DNA from: Candidatus Nitrospira neomarina
GTDB taxonomy: Bacteria > Nitrospirota > Nitrospiria > Nitrospirales > UBA8639
Assembly: GCF_032051675.1 (NCBI RefSeq)
Contig: NZ_CP116968.1
Span: forward strand, 682,001 to 746,000
DNA: 64,000 nucleotides
Direction of reading: 5' to 3'
Shown here: positions 45,573 to 53,406 of the stretch, piece after piece
Layout: each line of letters begins with the position of its first letter
Position numbering within the stretch: position 1 is the stretch's first letter
Made by a program: the position numbers and the translations under genes
The notes under the pieces: generated by a model
The model's database searches: none
The model's input: the letters and a program-made list of their open reading frames with translations, nothing else
Told to the model about the DNA's origin: nothing

Positions 45573-47381
45573 ATGGGGAAAGTTTGGCATTCAATAGGCA
45601 TTGGTCCAAAAGTGGTAATGACTATTATGGTGGTCTTCTCGGGGTTGTTGGCTGCGGGAGCATACTTGCTCGGTCAGCAGTTGCATTCGGATCTTGAACG
45701 GGTCTTATCCGATCAGGCCTATATTGTTCAAAAACAAATAGAGGTCACGCGTGCCTATGTGACCAAAGAGTTTGTGGTAAAAGCCAAGGCGGCAGGGATG
45801 AACACCGGCGTGGATCATAGTGCACCCGATACGATTCCCTTTCCGGCCACATTTGCTCGTGAAACCTCTGAGCTCTTAGCTGAGGAAGGCGTCTTCAATG
45901 CCCGGATCGTGAGTCTCGCGCCCTTGAATCCCAAAAATGCTCCGCAAGATACCTTTGAGAAAGAAGCCCTTGTTGCCCTCGCCAACGGTCAAAAAGAATT
46001 TACTAAAAACGATACCGTGAATGGGAAAATGATGTTCCGCCGTGCGACCCCGGATTTGGCGACCGCTCAAGCCTGTATCGGCTGTCATGAGGGTAAAAAA
46101 ATCGGGGATATGTTGGGAGCGGTATCAGTACAGATTCCCATGGATGGTCCCGCGGCACAATTACAAGGGAATCTCAGCAATATGTATATGGGGATTCTGG
46201 CCGTGGGTGTTTTGATGATGGGGCTGTTGTATCTGATGATTGCGAAGTTGGTGGTCCAGCCGATGAAGAGTCTGGAGTCTATGGCCGTGCGAGCTAGGGA
46301 CGGAGATCTCACCGGTCGGGCCAGCGTGAACAGTCAGGACGAAATCGGCCGAACCAGTGAGTCGTTTAATATGATGTTTGACCGGGTGAGTGAAGTGATT
46401 GCGTCTGTAAAAACCGCTGTGTCCGGTATTACGACCGGAACGTCGGAGATTAATGCCGGAACCTCGGATCTCGCCGGGCGAACTTCGGCGCAAGCGGGAG
46501 CCTTAGAAGAAACCAGTGCCTCCATGGAAGAGATGACCTCTACCATTAAACAGAATGCGGATAACGCCAAGCAGGCGAACCAATTAGCGGTGGCTGCCCG
46601 TGAAGTGGCGGAGAAGGGTGGGGCGGTCACGGACAAGGCCGTAGAGGCCATGGATGAGATTAATAAGAGTAGCAAGAAGATCGCGGATATTATCAACGTG
46701 ATCGATGAAATCGCCTTCCAAACGAATCTCCTGGCTTTGAATGCCGCCGTGGAAGCGGCACGGGCGGGGGAGCAGGGACGAGGATTTGCGGTGGTGGCCT
46801 CGGAAGTACGGAATCTAGCGCAACGTTCCGCCACGGCGGCCAAAGAGATTAAGACGCTGATCAACGAATCGGTGCAAAAAGTTGGGGGTGGCAGTGAGTT
46901 GGTCAATCGCTCGGGCCAGACGCTGGCCGAAATTGTGAACTCGGTCAAACGGGTGACGGATATTATTTCCGAAATCAGTGCGGCGTCCCAGGAGCAGGCG
47001 GCGGGGATCGATCAGGTGAATAAGGCGGTGATGCAGATGGATCAGGGCACACAGCAGAATGCGGCCTTGGTGGAACAGGCGACCTCGGCGTCCCAGTCGA
47101 TGGCACAACAAGCTGAGGATTTGTTGCGGCAGGTCGAATTTTTCAAGGTCCAGACTGAGTTGGGAACTCAACGTTCGGAGACCACACCAAAAACCCGCGC
47201 ATCTGTTCACGCTCAATCGACCGGCGGAACGGGGTCTCAATATTCTCGTGCGGTCTCGTCGATAACTGGCGCAGCTCAGGGAAAGCATTCTCCCAATAAA
47301 AGAGAGGTCGCTGTGGGTGTTGGGAGCTCGGCGTCCAACGGGCATAAAAAGTCCGGGGATGATTTTTTTGAAGAATTCTAA
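45573..47381 (+). CDS. Methyl-accepting chemotaxis protein with c-type haem sensor domain (DUF3365/Tll0287-like)
   Basis: The 602-aa receptor has an N-terminal membrane segment (about 14-33) and a periplasmic domain of the Tll0287-like/DUF3365 type ending in a haem-binding C168-I-G-C171-H172. Conserved FRRATPDLATAQACIGC and LGAVSVQIPMD surround it. A second membrane segment lies at about 205-225, then HAMP and an MCP signalling domain. Haem suggests sensing of redox state, oxygen or NO. The C-terminus is DDFFEEF, like its neighbour. AGGAGG precedes the ATG, 41 bp after the previous receptor. Confidence 0.92.
   Translation: MGKVWHSIGIGPKVVMTIMVVFSGLLAAGAYLLGQQLHSDLERVLSDQAYIVQKQIEVTRAYVTKEFVVKAKAAGMNTGVDHSAPDTIPFPATFARETSELLAEEGVFNARIVSLAPLNPKNAPQDTFEKEALVALANGQKEFTKNDTVNGKMMFRRATPDLATAQACIGCHEGKKIGDMLGAVSVQIPMDGPAAQLQGNLSNMYMGILAVGVLMMGLLYLMIAKLVVQPMKSLESMAVRARDGDLTGRASVNSQDEIGRTSESFNMMFDRVSEVIASVKTAVSGITTGTSEINAGTSDLAGRTSAQAGALEETSASMEEMTSTIKQNADNAKQANQLAVAAREVAEKGGAVTDKAVEAMDEINKSSKKIADIINVIDEIAFQTNLLALNAAVEAARAGEQGRGFAVVASEVRNLAQRSATAAKEIKTLINESVQKVGGGSELVNRSGQTLAEIVNSVKRVTDIISEISAASQEQAAGIDQVNKAVMQMDQGTQQNAALVEQATSASQSMAQQAEDLLRQVEFFKVQTELGTQRSETTPKTRASVHAQSTGGTGSQYSRAVSSITGAAQGKHSPNKREVAVGVGSSASNGHKKSGDDFFEEF
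46599..47075 (+). repeat. Long direct repeat within MCP signalling domain (copy 2)
   Basis: This is the partner of 44758-45234. The two stretches can be aligned without gaps over about 477 bp and differ at only scattered positions. Confidence 0.85.
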
Positions 47382-47393
47382 GGAACCCTAAAA

Positions 47394-47438
47394 TGTGAGG
47401 CGGAAGGCGAAAGATTGTTCTTCGCCTTCCGCCTCACA
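47394..47438. repeat. Perfect heptamer hairpin (copy L)
   Basis: TGTGAGGCGGAAGGCGAA (47394-47411) and its exact complement (47421-47438) flank a 9-nt loop. It lies 12 bases after the haem-MCP stop. This is the smallest and most perfect member of the heptamer family. No T-run follows, so it is not a standard terminator. Confidence 0.85.
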
Positions 47439-47737
47439 AAGGATACTTCCGCCCGTGTTTTCCTCTCGTGTCGCTGACGAAGGGTTTCCTTACTCTCTTC
47501 TGATGCTTTGCTTTTTTATTTTCAGTCTGTCATTCCCTCTTCTTGGGATTTTGAGTCTGGCCTCCGAAGATGGGTCTTCTTCACTTTTCATTTTTCCAGC
47601 TTGATGCCCTCTCAAGGAGTGGAAGAGTTACTTTCATATTGACTGTTCCTGGTTATGTCGGCTACCCTAACGAGCCAAAGAAGTAGATTCGAACCGTTCA
47701 CCTCATGTTTTTTAACACTCACAGGAGGAGGGCTGTT

Positions 47738-48277
47738 ATGAGAAGATGGGCTGCATTCGCAATGATGTTTGTCGTCTTCATGATCGGGCTCGCCTTGATG
47801 GTGCCGATGGGCCAAGCCGCAGACGCTGCCAAGGATTTGGCGGCGAAGTACATTCTGGCAACGGCTAAGGCCGCCAGAACGGTGTACGTCAAAGGTGTGG
47901 TGGCCGATGCGAGCAAAGGAGGCATGAAACCTGATGAAGATTGGGTGAAGGATGACCACGGTATGATGCTTCCTGCTCAATTCGTGAAAGAACTAGGAAA
48001 GGAAATTAAAGAATTTGATCTGTCCTTGGTGGGAACCGATCCCTTGTATGCGTCCAATGCACCTAAGAGCGCAAAAGAAAAAGAAATGCTAGCGGAATTA
48101 GCCAAAGGAAAAGAAAAAATGATCGTGACGGAAGATGGCGGGGCGACCGTTGGCATGTCCGCCGATTATGCTATTGCGGACAGTTGTGCCGATTGCCATA
48201 ACAAACATCCTAAGACCACTAAAAAAGATTGGAAGAAGGGTGACTTTATGGGAGCCATTGTTGTCAGGCTGAAATAA
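47738..48277 (+). CDS. Periplasmic c-type haem protein, DUF3365 family
   Basis: The 179-aa product from ATG 47738 (AGGAGGAGG upstream; the frame is open to 47705) has a signal peptide (hydrophobic 6-24, likely cleavage after GQAA). It is a stand-alone DUF3365/Tll0287-like domain with haem motif C150-A-D-C153-H154 followed by NKHPKTTKKDWKKGDFMGAIVV. The same domain type is the sensor of the upstream MCP, so it may be a soluble sensor partner or an electron carrier. That link is inferred from adjacency. A hairpin terminator follows 30 bp later. Confidence 0.85.
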   Translation: MRRWAAFAMMFVVFMIGLALMVPMGQAADAAKDLAAKYILATAKAARTVYVKGVVADASKGGMKPDEDWVKDDHGMMLPAQFVKELGKEIKEFDLSLVGTDPLYASNAPKSAKEKEMLAELAKGKEKMIVTEDGGATVGMSADYAIADSCADCHNKHPKTTKKDWKKGDFMGAIVVRLK

Positions 48278-48306
48278 TTTCATTTTAAGACTAATCGTCT
48301 TGAGAG

Positions 48307-48345
48307 AAGGCGGGGAGGGTTTAACAACCTTCCCCGCCTTTTTTT
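48307..48345 (+). terminator. Rho-independent terminator after the haem protein
   Basis: A 15-bp stem (AAGGCGGGGAGGGTT with its complement, one G-T pair), a TAAC loop and then a run of seven T residues. It ends the cheA-cheW-MCP-MCP-haem protein transcript. Confidence 0.92.
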
Positions 48346-48418
48346 ATTCCTACCCTAAGTTTCCTTTTTGAAAAAGTACTTCCTGACCTTAAATTCGGTC
48401 ATAGGTGTGCCGATAAGA

Positions 48419-48530
48419 CGAGGTGGAAGAGAAAAAGGGAAAAGTAAGGCTGAAGGATATGGGTTAAAGCGAATGGTCTATCCTTTCATGCCTCATGAGG
48501 TCATATTTTTCTTACATCCCTTACCTATTG
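48419..48530. repeat. Possible degenerate heptamer element (copy P)
   Basis: A purine-rich left side with GTGGAAG, AGAAAAA, GTAAGGC-type units and a right side ending ACATCCCTTACC. Register is poor, so the assignment to the family is weak. Confidence 0.3.
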
Positions 48531-48724
48531 TTTCCAGTTCATTGACTTCCTAGAACGGAAATCCTCCAGCAAAAAATATGTGGCCATTGAAAGTCCATTA
48601 TGGAAGTTGGTTCCGTTTCGAAAGACCATGGCCATGGTCTATCTCTTTTTAGGGTTCGTGCCGCCAAGCGGCCTACTGTGAAAGCACACAGAAGCTTGAT
48701 GATGGTTGCTTGCAGTCTGGTGGG

Positions 48725-48758
48725 CCATTGACTGGTGACGTATGTCACCAAGCAATGG
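48725..48758. promoter_or_regulatory. 34-bp near-palindrome with CRP/FNR-like core
   Basis: The core TGGTGACGTATGTCACCA (48733-48750) is a perfect palindrome of the form GGTGA-N6-TCACC, close to CRP/Vfr-type sites (TGTGA-N6-TCACA). CCATTG and CAATGG extend the symmetry outwards, giving 14 paired positions of 17 per half. It lies about 180 bp before cheR, after a terminator. It may be an operator for a CRP/FNR-family regulator. Confidence 0.5.
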
Positions 48759-48937
48759 CTTGTCGGGTGTGACCGGTTTGGGGGAACAGTCGGGCAATAT
48801 TGGTCTTTGTAGATGCGGGTGTTTTTTCGCCGGCCTCGCGATGGCCACCATAGGATTGTGATCCACGAATATGATGGATGGAGACCGGAAGCTTCGAAAT
48901 GGGACGATGGTTGGTGTAATTGACCATAAAGGACAAG

Positions 48938-49777
48938 ATGATGACAGCAATGTTGACGGACAAAGAATTTGAACTGTTTAAGCATCTGATTTATCAGCAG
49001 GTTGGTATCAAACTGGATGGGCCAAAAAAAACTCTCTTAGTGTCTCGTTTGGGAAAAAGGCTTCGGGATCTTCACCTTTCCTCCTATCAAGCTTACTACG
49101 ACTGCGTAAGTGGGGAAGGCGGGGAAGAGGAGCTCATCAAATTGCTGGATCTGGTGTCGACGAATAAGACGGAGTTTTATCGGGAGCCGGTGCATTTTGA
49201 TTTTCTTCGAGACCAGGTTCTTCCAGAGGTGCAATCGTCCAAGACCTTAAGAATTTGGTCTTCTGCGTCATCTTCCGGTGAGGAGCCCTATACGATTGCC
49301 ATGAGCTTGTCTGATGCGATTCCCGATATCAATCGATGGGACATCAAAATTCTCGCCTCGGATATTTCTACACGGGTGTTGGCAAAGGCCTCTTCGGCTA
49401 TTTATGAGGAAGAGCGGGTCAGTCAACTTCCCAATGATCTGGTGAAACGACATTTTCTCCGAGGGAAAGGTCCGCAGGCGGGAAAACTGCAAGTGCGCCC
49501 TCAGGTCGCGCGTCTTGTGGCCTTTCGACGGATAAACTTAATGGATCCGACATTTCCCATACGCAGTCAACTGGATGTGATTTTTTGTCGGAATGTCATG
49601 ATTTATTTCGATCGTCCCACCCAAGCCAAGCTCATGGAGAAGTTTTTCCGATACCTCCGGCCTGGAGGGTATTTATTTATCGGACATTCAGAAAGTTTGC
49701 AATGGATTGACCATCAATTTACGTATCTGCGCCCAACCATTTATCAAAAACCGGTCGGTGTGAATAGTAAGGCGTAA
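48938..49777 (+). CDS. cheR: Chemotaxis methyltransferase CheR (first)
   Basis: CheR methylates receptor glutamates using S-adenosylmethionine. The 279-aa product has the helical N-terminal domain (EFELFKHLIYQQVGIKLDGPK split over 7-30), then the SAM-binding fold with RIWSSASSSGEEPYTIAM and the IFCRNVMIYFDRPTQ motif. I chose ATG 48938, preceded by AAAGGA; TTG 48920 is upstream in frame. The last codons (Ser-Lys-Ala-stop) are supplied by heptamers AGTAAGG and CGTAAGG of a repeat element. Confidence 0.94.
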   Translation: MMTAMLTDKEFELFKHLIYQQVGIKLDGPKKTLLVSRLGKRLRDLHLSSYQAYYDCVSGEGGEEELIKLLDLVSTNKTEFYREPVHFDFLRDQVLPEVQSSKTLRIWSSASSSGEEPYTIAMSLSDAIPDINRWDIKILASDISTRVLAKASSAIYEEERVSQLPNDLVKRHFLRGKGPQAGKLQVRPQVARLVAFRRINLMDPTFPIRSQLDVIFCRNVMIYFDRPTQAKLMEKFFRYLRPGGYLFIGHSESLQWIDHQFTYLRPTIYQKPVGVNSKA

Positions 49778-49846
49778 GGGGGGTGAGAAGTGGAGAAGAA
49801 AGCATTCAACCCGTTTCTCCTCGGCTTGACGGTTTACCCCTTAAGG
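49766..49846. repeat. Heptamer inverted-repeat element (copy M), overlapping the cheR stop
   Basis: AGTAAGG (49766-49772) and CGTAAGG (49773-49779) contain the cheR stop codon. The right side ends ACCCCTTAAGG just before the cheD ribosome-binding site. The insertion has therefore set the C-terminus of CheR. Confidence 0.65.
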
Positions 49847-49856
49847 TAAGGAAATT

Positions 49857-50465
49857 ATGTCATCGACAGGATTGATGGAATTCGGACATATTCGTCGCAT
49901 GCAGGATACCCGCTTTCCTTATGAAGTGGCAGTCATACTCCCTGGTGAATATTTTGTGAGCCGGGAGCCCAAAGTCGTTTATACCGTGTTGGGCTCCTGT
50001 ATTTCAGTGTGTTTACGGGATCCACTGGCGGGCGTGGGAGGGATGAATCATTTCATGTTAGCGGCCCCTTCCAACACTGAAGGGCACGATAATTGGGCCG
50101 ATTCCGGACGATACGGCAGTTTTGCCATGGAAATGCTGATGAACGATATTTTCAAGCGTGGCGGAAAAAAGGAGCGACTCGAAGCGAAGGTCTTTGGTGG
50201 TGGGAAAATTTATGATGGCACCATTGATATTGGGGCTCAAAATGCCGCTTGGGCTCTCGCCTTTTTGGAGCAGGAGGGTCTGTCTCCTATCAAAGCGGAT
50301 GTCGGGGATGTGTGTCCCCGGAAGGTATACTATTTTACCGATTCGGGGAAAGTGCTCATGAAAAAACTCGATCGTATCGTGGCCAGTGAGATTGCGAAGG
50401 AGGAGGGGCAGTATCGGAAGAAACTTCAACTTGCTCCGGTGCAATCGGACGTCACGCTATTTTGA
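49857..50465 (+). CDS. cheD: Chemoreceptor glutamine deamidase CheD
   Basis: CheD deamidates glutamines of chemoreceptors and in many species is also linked to CheC. The 202-aa product shows the catalytic dyad in its usual context: C48 in TVLGSCISVCLRDP and H65 in GGMNHFML, with a later FGGGKIYDG segment. AAGGTAAGGAAAT precedes the ATG. Its location between cheR and cheB marks this group as the receptor adaptation block. No cheC is seen in the window. Confidence 0.95.
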   Translation: MSSTGLMEFGHIRRMQDTRFPYEVAVILPGEYFVSREPKVVYTVLGSCISVCLRDPLAGVGGMNHFMLAAPSNTEGHDNWADSGRYGSFAMEMLMNDIFKRGGKKERLEAKVFGGGKIYDGTIDIGAQNAAWALAFLEQEGLSPIKADVGDVCPRKVYYFTDSGKVLMKKLDRIVASEIAKEEGQYRKKLQLAPVQSDVTLF

Positions 50466-50510
50466 GGAAAATGTAAGACGAAAAAATGGTGAAATCTCAA
50501 TTGAGAATGA

Positions 50511-50757
50511 GATAAGGAGAAAAGCGTGAGGCGTAAAGAGGAAAGGCATTCTTCGTCCTATCCGCAGATCGTTAGCGGATATCCATTCAAAAAGGGGTAA
50601 GATGGCTTCCCGGGGAGACCTGGCAGCCAGGACGAAGCAGGTGCAAAGAAGAAGGGTTTTCATAGTAAGGAGTCAAGACAACAGAAAAAAGAGTTCAGGG
50701 ATCAAAATGCTACCGGAGATTTTTTTCCAACTTCTGACTTTTCACTCCTTTAGTAGG
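50511..50757. repeat. Long heptamer inverted-repeat element (copy N)
   Basis: The left arm (50511-50545) runs GATAAGG, AGAAAAG, CGTGAGG, CGTAAAG, AGGAAAG. The right side has CTTCTGA, CTTTTCA, CTCCTTT (50731-50751). About 185 bp separate the arms, with no coding frame but with TAGCGGATATCCATTC, which recurs almost unchanged near 53910. It fills most of the cheD-cheB gap. Confidence 0.6.
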
Positions 50758-50785
50758 GAATAATTTTGTCACAGAGGGGAACCGT

Positions 50786-51853
50786 ATGATTGAGAAAAAA
50801 ATACGCGTGTTGATTGTTGATGACTCGGCGTTAATTCGAAATGTCATGACGGAAATTTTAGCGCAAGATCCTGAAATTGAGGTGGTTGGAACGGCTCCCG
50901 ATCCGTATGCCGCCAGGGATAAGATGAAGGCTCTGAATCCTGATGTGCTGACATTAGATGTAGAAATGCCAAAAATGGATGGGCTTACCTTTTTACAGAA
51001 AATTATGGCCGCGAGGCCGATGCCGGTGGTGATGGTGAGTTCATTAACTGAACAAGGAGCTGCGACGACGCTACAGGCATTGGAAGCCGGTGCCGTGGAT
51101 TTTGTGACGAAGCCTACAGTGGATATTCAGCATGGGCTTTCGGACTTAGCTCATCAAATTATCAGCAAAGTGAAGATTGCCGCCCTAGCCAGCGTGAAAA
51201 AACGAACTCCCCCTGCCGACTGCACTGAACGGATTAAAGCCCTGGCTGCCCAATCCGCAATGATTAAAACTACTGACACAATTATAACCATTGGTGCGTC
51301 AACGGGTGGGACCGAAGCGCTTCGGGAATTATTGGAAGTGCTGCCACCGAATACTCCCCCCATCATTATGACGCAACATATGCCGGAGCAATTTACGAAA
51401 TCGTTTGCGAACCGGCTGAATGAACTGTGCCAGATTCACGTGAAAGAAGCTCAGGAAGGTGACAGCGTGCTGCCCGGACAGGCCTTGCTGGCGCCGGGTA
51501 ATTATCATATGGAACTTCGCCGAAGCGGTGCTCGCTATTATGTCTCTCTCAATCAAGCGCCACCGGTCAATCGTTTTCGTCCTTCGGTAGATGTCATGTT
51601 TCGATCAGTGGCGCGGTTTGCCGGGGGAAATAGTCTCGGGGTGATTCTGACCGGAATGGGGAATGATGGAGCTGCCGGTATGTTGGAAATGAAACAGGCC
51701 GGAGCCTTTAACTTTGCCCAGGATGAAGCATCCTGTGTCGTTTTTGGGATGCCAAAAGAAGCCATCAAGGCTGGAGGAGTCGACAAAATTCTTCCGTTAC
51801 AGGACATCCCAGCGGCCATGCTGGCTCATTTAAAAATGCTGGCTCCGCGTTAG
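50786..51853 (+). CDS. cheB: Chemotaxis methylesterase / response regulator CheB
   Basis: CheB removes methyl groups from receptors when phosphorylated by CheA. The 355-aa product has a receiver domain (VDDSALIRNVMTEIL, acceptor D58 in LTLDVEMPKMDG) and a C-terminal methylesterase with the catalytic Ser in GASTGGTEAL (S172), His in MTQHMPEQF (H198) and Asp in GMGNDGAAGM. AGAGGGGAACC precedes the ATG. It closes the cheR-cheD-cheB block. An 8-bp perfect hairpin spans its stop codon (51841-51861). Confidence 0.97.
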   Translation: MIEKKIRVLIVDDSALIRNVMTEILAQDPEIEVVGTAPDPYAARDKMKALNPDVLTLDVEMPKMDGLTFLQKIMAARPMPVVMVSSLTEQGAATTLQALEAGAVDFVTKPTVDIQHGLSDLAHQIISKVKIAALASVKKRTPPADCTERIKALAAQSAMIKTTDTIITIGASTGGTEALRELLEVLPPNTPPIIMTQHMPEQFTKSFANRLNELCQIHVKEAQEGDSVLPGQALLAPGNYHMELRRSGARYYVSLNQAPPVNRFRPSVDVMFRSVARFAGGNSLGVILTGMGNDGAAGMLEMKQAGAFNFAQDEASCVVFGMPKEAIKAGGVDKILPLQDIPAAMLAHLKMLAPR

Positions 51854-51861
51854 GCGGAGCC
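51841..51861 (+). other. Hairpin spanning the cheB stop codon
   Basis: GGCTCCGC, five-base loop GTTAG containing the TAG stop, then GCGGAGCC. The stem is perfect, but no T-run follows, so a terminator role is uncertain. Confidence 0.5.
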
Positions 51862-52191
51862 TCCCAGGTAGGGAAGGTCCCGAGACATGGACACGATTGC
51901 CTGTTTGACGGTCCATAAGATTCTCCTAACATCGTGAGGCTGAACTCTGATCTTTTTGTACAATTCGACATGGGGAGGTCGTTGAGGTCTGTACCTATAG
52001 TTTGTGAGCCCTCATCTCATTCCTCTCGTTTTGGCTTTGTTGAATTTCCATAGATGACGTGCCACCTATGTGTTACACCTTTTCTGTAGGTCTGGAAGAT
52101 GTGCCACCCGGTGTATGGGTTTTGAAGAGCTTGCCTTAAATGGTGCGTATTCATTCGTTTCTTTATCAACTTCAATACCGATAGAAGCACA
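51862..52191. other. Gene-free gap before the second cheR
   Basis: About 330 bp with no convincing gene. Two copies of GTGCCACC lie about 42 bp apart (near 52051 and 52093), which could be a small direct repeat or chance. Minus-strand frames here overlap the next gene and are Arg/Thr/His-rich shadows. Confidence 0.4.
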
Positions 52192-53022
52192 GTGGTCCCA
52201 GAAATTTCTTTTGAAGATGTTGCGTATATCCGGAATCTGGTCCGGGTCCAGGCAGCCATGGTTTTAGAGGAGGAGAAAATCTATTTGGTGCAGTCACGCC
52301 TTGGACCTTTTGCCAAACAGGAAGGCTTTGGATCAATGTCGGATCTGGTTTCTCACCTCCGACAGACTACCTATGGCCCATTACACAAACGGGTTGTGGA
52401 GGCGATGACCATTAACGAAACAAGTTTTTTTCGGGACCTCCTTACATTTCAAGCACTGAAAAACCGGCTCCTGCCGGAAATGATTCAAACAAATCGGGAT
52501 ACCAAGCGTGTACATATTTGGTGCGGGGCCAGTTCCAGCGGACAGGAACCCTATTCGATTCTCTTGACGATTTTGCATCATTTTCCTGAACTGACGTCCT
52601 GGCATATTCGTTTGATTGCCACTGATTTTTCCCAGGAAATGGTCAGACGTGGCCAGGAAGGCCGATATGGACCATTCGAAGTCAGGCGGGGTCTTTCTCC
52701 CCCTATGCTGAATGCCTATTTTGCGCGGCAAGGGATGGAGTGGCAGATTCGTGATGATGTGCGGGACAGGATCGAGTTTTTTGAGATGAACCTGGCTGGT
52801 CTGTGGCCGGTTCTTCCGCGAATGGATCTGGTGTTTATACGCAATGTCATGATGTATTTCGATATGGAGACCCGGATGAATATTTTTCGACGAATTCGAG
52901 GCATCCTCGCCCCCCATGGGTATTTGATTCTCGGAGCCACGGAAACGACGTTGGCCGTGGATGATCATTTTGAGCGTGTTCCGGTGAATGGCACGTCAGT
53001 GTACCGAGTAAAGAAGGATTAA
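52192..53022 (+). CDS. cheR: Chemotaxis methyltransferase CheR (second)
   Basis: A second receptor methyltransferase of 276 aa, clearly diverged from the first. The SAM-binding motif is IWCGASSSGQEPYSI, and FIRNVMMYFDMETR is the later family motif; NETSFFRD is typical of CheR. The start is GTG 52192 without a clear ribosome-binding site. Cysteine and histidine content is ordinary. It may serve different receptors from the first CheR, for example those without a tether peptide. That division is inference. Confidence 0.9.
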   Translation: MVPEISFEDVAYIRNLVRVQAAMVLEEEKIYLVQSRLGPFAKQEGFGSMSDLVSHLRQTTYGPLHKRVVEAMTINETSFFRDLLTFQALKNRLLPEMIQTNRDTKRVHIWCGASSSGQEPYSILLTILHHFPELTSWHIRLIATDFSQEMVRRGQEGRYGPFEVRRGLSPPMLNAYFARQGMEWQIRDDVRDRIEFFEMNLAGLWPVLPRMDLVFIRNVMMYFDMETRMNIFRRIRGILAPHGYLILGATETTLAVDDHFERVPVNGTSVYRVKKD

Positions 53023-53382
53023 TGGAGGGTGTGGTTTTTTTTAATGTCCGTTCGGTTCGTATTGCTCCCGTTGATGAAGGTAATCATTTGATACGTTAAA
53101 TTTATCTTTCTTGATGGAGTCAGGTAGTCGCATTCGACTGCCTCAGCACGAAGGGATCTCTTACTCGTGACCGGTTTGCTCTGTGTGGTTCTAAGAAAAA
53201 ATTGTGAGGGGGTGGAGAAAACTATGGCGGCATGATGCCAAACAAGAGCCAACTGCAGTTTTCTTCACTGTTATGAAGTGAATCAATCTGATGTTAAAGC
53301 CATTATGCAGCAGTGTTTAATTCTTTGCGAATCCACACCGATAAAGTGAGTTGGATGATCACAGGCTTGTCAAGGAGATTTC
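53023..53382. other. Gene-free gap before the second STAS gene
   Basis: About 360 bp without a convincing gene. It holds a small hairpin (53121-53144, CAGGTAGTCG / CGACTGCCTC with CATT loop). No heptamer arms and no sigma-54 or terminator signature are visible. Confidence 0.4.
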
Positions 53383-53406
53383 TTGGCATACACCATGGAG
53401 GAGTTT

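Larger units (their letters stand above)
48346..48937. other. Gene-free gap before cheR
   Basis: About 590 bp without a convincing gene. It holds a degenerate heptamer-like element (about 48419-48530) and a long palindrome at 48725-48758. Open frames on the minus strand here have Trp/His/Cys-rich, low-likelihood compositions. The promoter of the cheR-cheD-cheB group should lie in it. Confidence 0.5.

Noticed and set aside
48539-48985. 148-aa minus-strand open frame before cheR
   Set aside because: Rich in Trp, His and Cys, overlaps the cheR start and the palindrome, and shows no domain pattern; a shadow frame.
52017-52259. 80-aa minus-strand frame overlapping the second cheR
   Set aside because: Antisense to the well-supported CheR start and without family features.
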